From Acidimicrobiia bacterium (GTDB taxonomy: Bacteria > Actinomycetota > Acidimicrobiia > Spongiisociales > Spongiisociaceae): DNA of 39,111 nucleotides. The stretch lies in the NCBI GenBank assembly GCA_009841105.1, contig VXMM01000029.1:1-39111 (forward strand), in the 5' to 3' direction. Under the pieces are notes generated by a model. That model ran no database searches and was not told the origin of the DNA. It saw only the letters and a program-made list of their open reading frames with translations. Position numbers and translations under genes: made by a program. Below are positions 8,436 through 16,021 of this stretch, in pieces (position 1 is the stretch's first letter; every line of letters begins with the position of its first letter).

Positions 8436-8894
8436 TCAGGGACGCCGTCCCGTGGAGTGCATCGTGTCCCGGTGGAAGTTCTTCATCCCCATCACCTTGA
8501 GCGTGAGCTCGGAGATCCTCCAACCCTCCTTTGTGCGCCGGAACCGGCAGTGGTACTGCCCCCACATCTCGCCATCGCCACCCCTGTCGTGGTACGTGTG
8601 CCAGGCATAGATGTAGAAGGTGCCGGTCGCCTCGTCATCACCGTCGACCCAGACCCGCGGGTTGGTGATGTGATGGGCCGACGAGGAGAAGAGGTTGCTC
8701 AACCCGGGCTGGATGGCTGCCACGATGGCATCGCGTCCGACGATGTTCTCGAACTCCGGCCCGTAGTCGATTACCGAATCGGAGGTGAACAACGCGGCCA
8801 GCTTCTCGGGCTCGTTCTGGTCGAAGTGCCACGCATAGGCGTACAGCAGGTCGACGATGGCGCCCCGATCAGCTGGGTCGACGGCCAGGGTCAT
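8436..8894 (-). CDS. NTF2-like / SnoaL-like fold protein
   Basis: A 152-residue protein of the nuclear transport factor 2-like superfamily, whose members include steroid isomerases, polyketide cyclases, dehydratases and ring-hydroxylating dioxygenase beta subunits. Visible marks: IVDLLYAYAWHFDQNEPEKLAALFTSDSVIDYG, VGRDAIVAAIQPGL, AHHITNPRVWVDGDDEATGTFYIYAW and YHCRFRRTKEGWRISELTLKV. These are the usual alpha-helix pair plus curved sheet. The start is ATG 8894. It is the first gene of the minus-strand operon and is divergent from the VOC gene at 8979. It is probably a small cyclase, isomerase or dehydratase. Confidence 0.75.
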   Translation of the reverse strand: MTLAVDPADRGAIVDLLYAYAWHFDQNEPEKLAALFTSDSVIDYGPEFENIVGRDAIVAAIQPGLSNLFSSSAHHITNPRVWVDGDDEATGTFYIYAWHTYHDRGGDGEMWGQYHCRFRRTKEGWRISELTLKVMGMKNFHRDTMHSTGRRP

Positions 8895-8978
8895 ACTGTT
8901 ATCCTCTCGCTCGGTCCGGTTGGACTGCATCCCCATCCCCAGTACGGGGTTGCGTCGCGACAAGGTTAGGAGAGATCG

Positions 8979-9452
8979 TTGACGGACAAGCCGGCACTCC
9001 GAGAGGACCTCTGGTCGAGGACATATCAGGTGGGCGTGGTGGTCCGGGACATCGAAAAGGCCGCCGCCTTCTACGAGCGGCTCGGAGTCGGGCCCTTCGT
9101 GGAAGGTCCGTCTGCCCACGCCCTGGAGCGCAAGATCTACGGCAAGGACTGTCCCGATGTGGAGGTCAAGGGCCTGATCACCCAGATGGGCAACGTCGAG
9201 TTCGAGCTGCTGCAACCGGTGTCGGGCGATGGCATCCAGATGGAGTTCCTGAAGACCCACGGCGAGGGCGTGGTCCACCTGTGTGCCCACACCGACGACC
9301 TGGACCGCGATGTGGAAGCCCTGACCGCCCTGGGCTACGAGGTGATCTCCTCGGCCATCCTGGAGGACGGCGGCAAGTTCGCCTACTTCGACACCCGTGA
9401 GGTGGGGGGCCTGATCCTGGAACTCTTCCAGACCGGCGCCGACTGGCAGTAG
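8979..9452 (+). CDS. VOC superfamily (glyoxalase/epimerase fold) protein
   Basis: A 157-residue protein with two beta-alpha-beta-beta-beta modules. Candidate metal ligands are Gln17 (TYQVGVVVRD), Glu76 (VEFELLQP), His100 (GVVHLCAHTDD) and Glu148 (LILELFQ). The Q/E/H/E set resembles that of glyoxalase I more than the H/Q/H/E set of methylmalonyl-CoA epimerase, but the substrate cannot be named. The start is TTG 8979, supported by TAGGAGAG at 8967-8974. It is followed by the ATC-hydrolase-like gene and a dehydrogenase on the same strand. Confidence 0.8.
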   Translation: MTDKPALREDLWSRTYQVGVVVRDIEKAAAFYERLGVGPFVEGPSAHALERKIYGKDCPDVEVKGLITQMGNVEFELLQPVSGDGIQMEFLKTHGEGVVHLCAHTDDLDRDVEALTALGYEVISSAILEDGGKFAYFDTREVGGLILELFQTGADWQ

Positions 9453-9554
9453 ACCATCCACCGGGGCAGCCCTCGGCCGGGCGGGACGGCCCCGGCGGTA
9501 GGCTGTGGTCAACGGCACCCGGAATGACCGTCTGAAACGGAGGTGGACGCTGAA

Positions 9555-10226
9555 ATGAGCGAGTACGCACGGGTCGACATCGCCCAGCCCGAACTGAAGC
9601 AACTGGCCGACGCCATCGATGACGCACCGGGCGACCGGCTCGCCAAGACGAAGCTCAAGTCCGACCTCGAAGGCGAACTGCGCTACATGGAGCGCTACCG
9701 CGAGGTATCCGCCGACGACCCCATCCAGCAGGGATGGGACGCCAACGAGGCCGAGTTCCACGCCAAGACCAAGATCTTCTCGGTACTCGCCGACGCTATG
9801 GAGGTCGAGCTAGGCCATGAGGAGGGCCGAGCGGCCGTGGCCAGAGCCCGTAAGCGGCAGGGCGACCAGATGGGCGCCGAGATGGCCGCCAAGACCCGTG
9901 GGAAGGGCGAGCGGCTCAACCTGAACAACTTCTTCAAAGAGTTCTGGGGCTACTTCCAGTGGTCGCCGAAGCTGGACACCGAGCGCTACTACGACGACGA
10001 GGGCAACATGGTCAAGTACGTGCTGCGGCTCAACTGCCCCATCGGGGACTACCTGCGTGACAACGCGCCTGACGTGGAGTTTTCCTCCAACTTCTGCGAC
10101 CTCGACGAGCACATCGCCCTCGCCTACAACCCCAACATCCGGTACTCGAGGAAGCGCTGGGTGCCGGGCGGTTACCAGTTCAGCGAGCTGATCTGGGAGC
10201 TCGACACCGCCGGCGTCATCGACTGA
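9555..10226 (+). CDS. Possible L-2-amino-thiazoline-4-carboxylate hydrolase-family protein
   Basis: A 223-residue protein rich in charged helices in its first 120 residues. The C-terminal part has conserved-looking features: LNCPIGDYL (Cys161), SSNFCDLDEHIAL (Cys181), YNPNIRYSRKRWVPGGYQFSE. This spacing of Cys-Pro, a second Cys with Asp, and a basic R-x-x-x-x-G-G strand resembles the ATC hydrolase family, but the last Cys usually seen in that family appears as Ser here, so I treat it as a weak match. The GGAGG at 9539-9543 and the ATG at 9555 decide the start over the GTG at 9543. It sits between a VOC gene and a zinc dehydrogenase. Confidence 0.5.
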   Translation: MSEYARVDIAQPELKQLADAIDDAPGDRLAKTKLKSDLEGELRYMERYREVSADDPIQQGWDANEAEFHAKTKIFSVLADAMEVELGHEEGRAAVARARKRQGDQMGAEMAAKTRGKGERLNLNNFFKEFWGYFQWSPKLDTERYYDDEGNMVKYVLRLNCPIGDYLRDNAPDVEFSSNFCDLDEHIALAYNPNIRYSRKRWVPGGYQFSELIWELDTAGVID

Positions 10227-10259
10227 ACGCCCTCGACCGCTTCTCTAAGGGACCCACCG

Positions 10260-11309
10260 ATGCGTGCTCTCGGCTTGTACGAGGGGGGTAGGTTCGAGCT
10301 CGAGGACATCCCGGTGCCGAAGACACCTCCCGGCTGGGGATTGATCCGCACCATCGCCTCTGCGGCCGGTTTGTTCCAGGCTCAGATGGCCGCCGGCATG
10401 CTCGACACCCTCGGATTCCCCCGCATTCTCGGCCACGAGATAGTAGGCGAGGTGGTAGGGGTCTCGTCCGACGCCGCACCGCAGCCGGGATCGGTCGTGG
10501 TGGCCGACGCAGTAGTCGGCTGCGGGGTGTGCGAGTGGTGCATCCGCGGCGACGACATGATCTGCCCGTGGATGCGTCACCTGGGGATCAATATCGACGG
10601 TGGCTTCGCGGACTACGTAGCGGTTCCGGAATCCCACATGTTCCCCATCAAGCCCGGGACACCGGTAGAGGAGGCCGTGATGCTGGGATCGGCCCTACCG
10701 GCTTCGGTTCATGCCGCACGGCGGGCCGGTATAAGGGGCGGCCACCGGGTGGTGGTGACAGGCGTAGGCAGTATCGGCCTCACCATCTGCCAGGTAGCGC
10801 GGGCGATGGGGGCTACCTCGGTGGTAGCGGTCGACATAGCCGAAGATCGCCTTGATGCGGCGGCACCATGGACCGACGGGGCAGTGAACGTGTCCGGCGT
10901 CGAACCCAGAGAGGCGGCGCAACTGGTCAGGGAAACCCTCGGCCCTCCGGCCGGAGCCGATATCGTGTTCGAGGCGGCGGGCCACATAGACAGCGTGGAC
11001 CTGGGTCTGCATGCGGTGCGCCGGGGCGGAACCGTGCTGCTGATGGGCATCTGCGAAGGCAGGACATCGATCACGTTCGACAGCTTCCTCCGCGACTTCT
11101 TATCGAGGGAGGTGTCGCTGATCACCACGTTCGGCTTCACCCGGCAGGACTTCGTGATCGGGAACCGCTTGCACGCGACTGGAGACCTCGACCTCACCGC
11201 GCTGACTGGAGAGACCATCACCCTCGAGCAGGTACCGGCAGCGCTGGCGAAGATCGCCGCCTCCGGGACCCTGGGCAAGCGCCTGGTAGTGGACGTGGCG
11301 ATCGACTAG
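10260..11309 (+). CDS. MDR-family alcohol dehydrogenase lacking the catalytic-zinc cysteine
   Basis: A 349-residue medium-chain dehydrogenase. The structural zinc cluster is intact (Cys88, Cys91, Cys94, Cys102 in CGVCEWC and the following ICPWM), GHE is present at 58-60, and the Rossmann motif is VVVTGVGSIGLTICQVARAMGA. In place of the usual G-x-C-x-T-D that provides the first catalytic zinc ligand it reads GLFQAQ (37-42), so that Cys is Phe39. The enzyme may bind catalytic zinc differently or work without it. The start ATG is at 10260, 33 nt after the previous stop, with a weak AAGGGA. It is convergent with the SDR at 11405. Confidence 0.85.
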   Translation: MRALGLYEGGRFELEDIPVPKTPPGWGLIRTIASAAGLFQAQMAAGMLDTLGFPRILGHEIVGEVVGVSSDAAPQPGSVVVADAVVGCGVCEWCIRGDDMICPWMRHLGINIDGGFADYVAVPESHMFPIKPGTPVEEAVMLGSALPASVHAARRAGIRGGHRVVVTGVGSIGLTICQVARAMGATSVVAVDIAEDRLDAAAPWTDGAVNVSGVEPREAAQLVRETLGPPAGADIVFEAAGHIDSVDLGLHAVRRGGTVLLMGICEGRTSITFDSFLRDFLSREVSLITTFGFTRQDFVIGNRLHATGDLDLTALTGETITLEQVPAALAKIAASGTLGKRLVVDVAID

Positions 11310-11356
11310 CTGCCGTTCCTGCGAACCGGCCCGGCCTCGCCCTACGCGAACCGGAG

Positions 11357-11394
11357 CCGCTCCGCAACACCGCACCCTCTCAGTCGCGGAGCGG
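11357..11394. terminator. Hairpin between convergent genes, possible bidirectional terminator
   Basis: CCGCTCCGC (11357-11365) is the exact reverse complement of GCGGAGCGG (11386-11394), a 9-bp GC-rich stem with a 20-nt loop. It lies in the 95-nt gap where the dehydrogenase (+) and the SDR (-) converge. No clear U-tract follows on either strand, so termination is only suggested. Confidence 0.4.
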
Positions 11395-11404
11395 GAACCA
11401 GCAC

Positions 11405-12133
11405 CTACGAGGCCAGCCAACCCCCATCGACAGGCACGAAGGCGCCGGTCATGAAACTGGCGCCGTCCGAGGTCAGGAAGGCCACTACTTCGGCGATCTC
11501 GCGGGGATGGGCGGGCCGACCCAACGGGGTGCGTCCCATCAGCTTGGCCCGCCTGCCGGGATCGGCCAGGCTCACCGCACTCATGGGCGTGTCGGTCACC
11601 CCTGGGCCGACAGTATTCACGCGGATGCCGTGCCGGGCAAAGTCCACCGCCAATGCCTGGCCGAGCAACAACACTCCGCCCTTGGATGAGGCGTAGGCGG
11701 CGGTCCCGGGAAGCACCACCTTGGAGTTGATGGAGCCGATAAGAACGATGGCGCCCCCGTGTCCCTGGTCCACCATGGCCTGCGCCGCCCGCTGAGCGGT
11801 CAGGAAACTGCCGGTGAGGTTGACATCCACAATGCGGCGGAAGGTTGCGAGATCGAAGTCGATGGAGTCTCCGCCCATCTCGATTCCGGCGCAGGCGACC
11901 GCGGTATCGAGGCCCCCGAACCCGTCCACCGCCGCCTCCACCATGGAGTCACACCCGGCCGGGTCGGTCACATCGGCAGCCACCGCTATCGCGTTTCCGA
12001 TCCGGTCAGCCACCTCGGCTGCTCGGGCACCGTCAAGGTCGACACAGACCACATGATCTCCGCGGCCCGACAGTAGTTCTGCCACGCATGTGCCGATCCC
12101 CGAGCCTGCGCCCGTTACCAGAGCTACCGCCAT
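11405..12133 (-). CDS. SDR family oxidoreductase
   Basis: A 242-residue classical SDR: ALVTGAGSGIG (cofactor glycines), CVDLDG (an acidic residue after strand 2 suggests NAD preference), VACAGIEMG in the NNAG position, active-site Ser in LIGSINSK, YASSK catalytic pair, and the end FVPVDGGWLAS. The start is ATG 12133 (MAVALVTG) with GGGAGGAAA upstream; the longer frame to 12277 is rejected because it gives arginine-rich sequence before the fold. It converges with the MDR dehydrogenase and diverges from the glutaredoxin-like gene at 12269. Confidence 0.88.
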   Translation of the reverse strand: MAVALVTGAGSGIGTCVAELLSGRGDHVVCVDLDGARAAEVADRIGNAIAVAADVTDPAGCDSMVEAAVDGFGGLDTAVACAGIEMGGDSIDFDLATFRRIVDVNLTGSFLTAQRAAQAMVDQGHGGAIVLIGSINSKVVLPGTAAYASSKGGVLLLGQALAVDFARHGIRVNTVGPGVTDTPMSAVSLADPGRRAKLMGRTPLGRPAHPREIAEVVAFLTSDGASFMTGAFVPVDGGWLAS

Positions 12134-12226
12134 AGCCGTTTCCTCCCTTGAATGCTGCCTCCGCATCCTACAAACTGGTGCCCGATTCCTGGCCGAGCAG
12201 GTCCGTCGGCGGTGGAGTCGATGTTC

Positions 12227-12232
12227 TATAGT
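12227..12232 (+). promoter_or_regulatory. -10-like hexamer TATAGT upstream of the glutaredoxin-like gene
   Basis: TATAGT stands out in a GC-rich gap, 36 nt before the ATG at 12269. No good -35 hexamer is seen at 16-18 nt upstream, which is common for actinobacterial promoters. It is a weak prediction. Confidence 0.3.
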
Positions 12233-12268
12233 GACGCGCATCGGGGTAGCCGACCGAGGGAGACACCG

Positions 12269-12547
12269 ATGGAACAACCCATCCTCTACAGCCTCAACAC
12301 CGATGCACGAACCCCGACCTGACAGGAGTGCTGCCGGGTGCGGGATTACCTGGAGGCCAACTCCGTCGAGTTCGACGACCGCAACATCCGTCAGAGCGAG
12401 GAAGCTCGCCAGGAGCTACTGGCCCTGACCGGAGACCTGATCGTGCCCTATCTGATCTACGAAGACCGGACGGTCACCGGCTTCGATCCTGAGGGACTCG
12501 ACGCCGTTACCGAGGCGTACCGCGCCGCAACCGCGGTCGTGTCCTGA
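12269..12547 (+). CDS. Glutaredoxin-like protein with in-frame UGA at the redox site (candidate selenoprotein)
   Basis: Reading from ATG 12269 (SD GAGGGAG at 12256-12262), a 92-codon frame runs MEQPILYSLNTDARTPT, UGA (12320-12322), QECCRVRDYLEANSVEF, then on to VPYLIYEDRTVTGFDPEGL. The second half is clearly glutaredoxin-like: the cis-Pro VP, the GFDPEGL end, and C-R-V-R-x-Y-L after the redox site. The UGA falls where the first Cys of CxxC belongs, giving U-Q-E-C. A hairpin at 12331-12355 fits a bacterial SECIS (listed separately). The loop before the redox site is about six residues longer than usual. Without Sec insertion only a 17-residue peptide, or a protein restarting at GTG 12338 that lacks the active site, would be made. 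Pseudogene or sequence error remains possible. Confidence 0.65.
12331..12355 (+). promoter_or_regulatory. Candidate bacterial SECIS hairpin
   Basis: Immediately 3' of the in-frame UGA, CCGGGU (12334-12339) pairs with ACCUGG (12348-12353), with one G-U. C12331-G12355 and U12332-A12354 extend the stem around a bulged G12333. The 8-nt apical loop GCGGGAUU starts with G, and its first base is 18 nt after the UGA. Known bacterial SECIS models ask for a G in the first two loop bases and a loop about 16-37 nt from the UGA, so the fit is good. The hairpin was found by eye and no folding program was run. Confidence 0.5.
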
Positions 12548-12571
12548 GAAGCTCCCGGATCCGAGGTCACC

Positions 12572-12829
12572 GTGTCACATCCTCCAGGTAACTCACTGCA
12601 AGCCGACCAGGGCGCCCGGGTATCCGAACCGGGCACGAGCCTGGAAGAAGGGATCCTCCACCTCATCGAACGGGTCCGTGAAGAGCTCGACTACAGCGAC
12701 GCCAAGGGAGCTAGCGGCTACCGCCTCGGCATGCACGACGGGCTCCGGTTCACCGAGGATGCGCTGGTGAATCTCCTGAATCGCCACGGATACGAGGCTC
12801 GGGCGCGCGCGACCTCCATGGACACCTAG
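12572..12829 (+). CDS. Small conserved-looking hypothetical protein
   Basis: An 85-residue reading frame starting at GTG 12572, with GAGG 5 nt upstream. The N-terminal 25 residues look disordered. The rest is helical and protein-like: LEEGILHLIERVREELDYSDAKGASGYRLGMHDGLRFTEDALVNLLNRHGYEAR. No family is recognised. It lies between the glutaredoxin-like gene (25 nt upstream) and the ABC transporter ATPase (7 nt downstream), so it is probably co-transcribed with both. Confidence 0.6.
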   Translation: MSHPPGNSLQADQGARVSEPGTSLEEGILHLIERVREELDYSDAKGASGYRLGMHDGLRFTEDALVNLLNRHGYEARARATSMDT

Positions 12830-12835
12830 CGGAAA

Positions 12836-13606
12836 GTGAGCCAGCCCAACGGCACCTCCCGGCCGGTCGTCCAGCTACGCAAGATCCACAAGTCGTTCGG
12901 CGCCAACCATGTGCTGAAGGGCATCGACCTGACGGTGGGACAGGGCCAGCACGTGGTGATCTTCGGGCCTTCCGGTTCCGGCAAGTCAACCCTGCTCCGG
13001 ACCGCCAACCTTCTAGAGACCCCAGATTCCGGTTCGGTCTGGTTCGAGGGCAAGGAGTACGGCGCCGGCATCGAAGGGGAAGACCTTCCTCGCGGCAAGG
13101 CTCGACTGCTCCGCCAACAGATCGGCATGGTATTCCAACAGTTCAACCTCTTTCCCCATATCACGGCCCTGGACAACGTGGCGCTTGCTCTCCGACGTGT
13201 GAAGCGGATAAAGCGTGACGAGGCCGAGCACAAGGCCGCCACCTACCTCGACCGGGTAGGCCTGCTCGACAAGCTGGGCGCCTTCCCGTCGCAATTGTCG
13301 GGCGGCCAGCAGCAGCGGGTGGCGATCGCCCGCTCCCTGGTCATGGAACCCAAGGTGATGCTGTTCGACGAGCCCACGTCGGCGCTCGACCCGGAGTTGG
13401 TCGGCGAGGTGCTGGCCGTCATGCGTGACCTGGCTGAGTCGGGTATGACGATGGTGGTAGTCACCCACGAGATGGGGTTCGCCAGGGAAGCCGGCGACCT
13501 GAACATATTCATGGATGAGGGCGTGGTGGTGGAGACCGGGGGGCGGGAGTTGTACGACCACGCCCGGGAGCCCCGAACCCGGGCGTTCCTGCAGGCAATC
13601 CTATGA
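12836..13606 (+). CDS. Polar amino-acid ABC transporter, ATP-binding protein (GlnQ/HisP type)
   Basis: A 256-residue ATPase with Walker [11 protein letters not shown]-loop [10 protein letters not shown], signature LSGGQQQR, Walker B VMLFDEP, D-loop SALDPE and switch His in VVTHEMGF. The FNLFPH stretch and the EVL..M..LA.SGMTM segment are typical of the polar amino-acid uptake (PAAT) group. It starts at GTG 12836 and overlaps the permease start by four bases (13603-13606). The peripheral membrane protein would pair with the permease at 13603 and the binding protein at 14543. Confidence 0.93.
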   Translation: MSQPNGTSRPVVQLRKIHKSFGANHVLKGIDLTVGQGQHVVIFGPSGSGKSTLLRTANLLETPDSGSVWFEGKEYGAGIEGEDLPRGKARLLRQQIGMVFQQFNLFPHITALDNVALALRRVKRIKRDEAEHKAATYLDRVGLLDKLGAFPSQLSGGQQQRVAIARSLVMEPKVMLFDEPTSALDPELVGEVLAVMRDLAESGMTMVVVTHEMGFAREAGDLNIFMDEGVVVETGGRELYDHAREPRTRAFLQAIL

Positions 13607-14418
13607 ATCCCTTTCTGGTGATCCCGGTGCTGGCCCAGGCCCGTTTCAGGCCTGAGTTCATCTGGGAGAACCGGGACGTCTTTCTCGGTGGAGTAAGGCT
13701 CACCGTGTTCATCGCCATCGTGGCTTTCGCGCTGGCGACGGTATTAGGCCTGGGGGTCGCTCTCCTGCGCATGTCGAAGAATCGGCTTGTCGCCCCGATC
13801 ATGGCCGCCTACATCAACATCTTCCGGGCTATACCTCTGCTGGTCTTCGTCGTCTTCGTGTACTACGGGATCGCGATCCAGTTCGATGTCAGGATCTCCG
13901 CCATCCAGGCCGGGATCCTCGTTCTCACCCTTCAATACTCAGCCTGGCTCGGCGAGATCTTCCGCGGTGGCATCCAGGCGGTCTCCGACGGGCAGACCCA
14001 GGCGGCCCTGTCGGTGGGTATGAGTCGTCCCCAGACCTTCTTCCGGGTGGTGCTGCCGCAGGCCATCCGCATCGTCATCCCGCCCACGGGCAACATGTTC
14101 ATCGGCATGATCAAGGACTCGTCTCTGGTCTTCATAATCGGTGTACCCGAGCTTTTCCGGGTGAGCAGCGTGATGGCCAACAGGACATTCCGCTACTTCG
14201 AGGTGTATCTCGGCGCGGTTATCTTCTACCTCATTCTCACCACCGCGGCGTATTTCGGAGTGAAATACCTCGAGAAGCGGTTTGCCCTGGTCGACGTCCT
14301 CACTACCAGAGTGAGATCACCCCTCGCCCGACGCAGGGGTGTACGTCTGAGGATGATCCAGGAAGCTGTCGCATCTGAACGTGAGTCCAAATCGTCCGGG
14401 ACGGCTACGGCATTGTAA
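13603..14418 (+). CDS. Polar amino-acid ABC transporter, permease
   Basis: A 271-residue inner-membrane protein of the His/Glu/Gln/Arg permease family. Hydrophobic segments lie at about 29-55, 66-93, 96-110 and 205-222. The coupling EAA loop reads as [20 protein letters not shown] near residues 138-157, and [18 protein letters not shown] is a family block. Residues 230-271 form a basic, probably cytoplasmic tail longer than usual. ATG at 13603 overlaps the ATPase stop, so the genes are coupled. Only one permease gene is present, so it may form a homodimer. Confidence 0.92.
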   Translation: MNPFLVIPVLAQARFRPEFIWENRDVFLGGVRLTVFIAIVAFALATVLGLGVALLRMSKNRLVAPIMAAYINIFRAIPLLVFVVFVYYGIAIQFDVRISAIQAGILVLTLQYSAWLGEIFRGGIQAVSDGQTQAALSVGMSRPQTFFRVVLPQAIRIVIPPTGNMFIGMIKDSSLVFIIGVPELFRVSSVMANRTFRYFEVYLGAVIFYLILTTAAYFGVKYLEKRFALVDVLTTRVRSPLARRRGVRLRMIQEAVASERESKSSGTATAL

Positions 14419-14542
14419 GATGGCTTGTTCGACGTCACATCTCGGACGTCACAACTCACAGATGATGGATGATCTTGGCTTGTCTCACGGTTAGCCGGTC
14501 ACTCGCATGGAAGCACATCGAATCCCTGGAAGGAGACACAGT

Positions 14543-15391
14543 ATGAAGAGCCGCATGAAGTGGCTAGTCCCGGTACTCGCATTAGTAATGCTCGCGGGTG
14601 CCTGCGCGAGCGAGGACGAGGGCGGCGATGGCGGACCGACGGCTGCGGCGCAGGCCGCGGTGGAAGGCAACCTCCTCGACCAGATCAAGGACCGTGGGAC
14701 CCTCCACGTCGGCATGGTCCTCCAATTCCCGCCGCAGATGTACATCGATGACGCAGGGAACCCCGCCGGATACGACGTGGACCTGATGAACATGCTCGCC
14801 GAGGACCTCGGCGTGACGCTCGAAATCTCCAACCTCGAGTTCGACGCGATGATCCCGGGCCTGATCGCCAACCAGTTCGACATGGTGTCGGTCGGTCTCG
14901 TCGGTCGTCCGGCTCGGCTCGAGCAGCTCTGGTTCACATGTCCGTACGTTCCTTACCGCCAGGTGGTCGTGGTCAACAACGACTCGGGAATCAACGACAT
15001 CAGCGAATTGAACAGCAGCGGCGTGACCATGACCGCCCTGATCGGTTCCACCGCGGCCAGCCTCACCGAGACCCGGTTCCCGAACGCGGAACTCGTGGAG
15101 CTCGATCAGGCCCCCGCGTTGCTCGAAGTCGCCTCGGGCAGGGCCGACGCCATCGTCATCGAGGAATACCTCGCCCTCCCGTTCGTGGCCGAGAACCCGA
15201 GCACCAGCGTCCTGAATCCCAACGCGCCGTTCGTCGCGGAGGAGTACGGGGCATGGGCTCTTCCCCGCGGTGAGGTCGTGTGGCTCGAATACCTGAACGG
15301 CTGGCTGGCCTACTACATCTCGAGGGGCACCCTCGACGAGGTCTACGAGCGGCACATCGGCCCGACCGAGGGTATGCCCGCCTGTAACTAG
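14543..15391 (+). CDS. Amino-acid ABC transporter substrate-binding protein (SBP family 3)
   Basis: A 282-residue exported protein. MKSRMKWLVPVLALVML is a signal peptide followed by LAGAC, a near-lipobox (Ala at -3), so it is probably a lipoprotein anchored at Cys21. The mature protein begins with an acidic linker, then GTLHVGMVLQFPPQMYID, GYDVDLMNMLAEDLGV, EFDAMIPGLIANQFDMV and TCPYVPYRQVVVV, all typical of family 3 periplasmic-type binding proteins for polar amino acids. ATG 14543 is set by GGAAGGAG upstream; the in-frame ATG at 14507 would put a basic extension before the signal peptide. It completes the ABC operon. Confidence 0.92.
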   Translation: MKSRMKWLVPVLALVMLAGACASEDEGGDGGPTAAAQAAVEGNLLDQIKDRGTLHVGMVLQFPPQMYIDDAGNPAGYDVDLMNMLAEDLGVTLEISNLEFDAMIPGLIANQFDMVSVGLVGRPARLEQLWFTCPYVPYRQVVVVNNDSGINDISELNSSGVTMTALIGSTAASLTETRFPNAELVELDQAPALLEVASGRADAIVIEEYLALPFVAENPSTSVLNPNAPFVAEEYGAWALPRGEVVWLEYLNGWLAYYISRGTLDEVYERHIGPTEGMPACN

Positions 15392-15441
15392 ACGGACAAG
15401 GGATCCGGTCGCCTCGCCCGACCTGACCCATCGATTGAGAG

Positions 15442-15471
15442 ATCCGGCGCCCGCCGATGTGGGCGCCGGAT
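15442..15471 (+). terminator. Hairpin after the ABC transporter operon
   Basis: ATCCGGCGCCC (15442-15452) pairs perfectly with GGGCGCCGGAT (15461-15471), an 11-bp stem with an 8-nt loop, 50 nt after the binding-protein stop. The following TTCTCGC is only slightly T-rich. It probably ends or attenuates the ABC transcript before the VOC gene at 15500. Confidence 0.6.
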
Positions 15472-15499
15472 TCTCGCGCCAGACAGGAGGCAACTGACC

Positions 15500-15997
15500 A
15501 TGCCCGATGTTCCCGAACACCTCGAACCCCTGAGCGATCTCATCGAATACTTCGATCACCTAGCCATCGGGGTCCGTGACGTGGCTGCAGCGGCCAATTT
15601 GCTCGAGTTGCTCGGCGGGACCTTCCTCACTGGGGCGGACAACCAGCGGCGGGGATTCCGGTGGATCCAGTACCGGCTGCCGGGCGGCACGAAGATCGAA
15701 GTATTGGCCCCCATGACCGATGACTGCTTTCTATGGCGCTTCCTGCGATCTCGGGGGGAGGGGATGCACCATCTCACCTTCAAGGTGTCTTCGGTGGCCG
15801 AAGCCGCCCGGAGAGCTGAGGAAGCCGGACTGGAGGTAGTCGGTCTGCACATGCAGCCAGGCGGCTGGAGCGAGTGCTTCATCCATCCAGCCAGCTCCCA
15901 CGGCACGCTCATCCAGTTGGCCGACTGGCCCGAGGGCCATTACCCGCAGGCTTCGCTGGACCAAGTGCTGGCCGGAGAGGTCTTCGATTACGACTGA
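15500..15997 (+). CDS. VOC superfamily protein (methylmalonyl-CoA epimerase/glyoxalase-like)
   Basis: A 165-residue VOC protein. Candidate metal ligands are His20 (YFDHLAIGVRD), Glu67 (TKIEVLAP), His91 (GMHHLTFKV) and Gln139 (TLIQLAD). The GEGMHHLTFKV segment and its position are typical of epimerase-like members. The SD CAGGAGG sits before ATG 15500. It follows the amino-acid ABC operon after a hairpin and converges with sodC. The substrate is unknown. Confidence 0.8.
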   Translation: MPDVPEHLEPLSDLIEYFDHLAIGVRDVAAAANLLELLGGTFLTGADNQRRGFRWIQYRLPGGTKIEVLAPMTDDCFLWRFLRSRGEGMHHLTFKVSSVAEAARRAEEAGLEVVGLHMQPGGWSECFIHPASSHGTLIQLADWPEGHYPQASLDQVLAGEVFDYD

Positions 15998-16021
15998 CCG
16001 CCCGGCGTGGGGGCCAGCGGA

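Noticed and set aside
12338-12547. 69-residue protein starting at GTG 12338
   Set aside because: It would begin after the redox motif, has no SD, and leaves the upstream in-frame glutaredoxin start with its SD unexplained.
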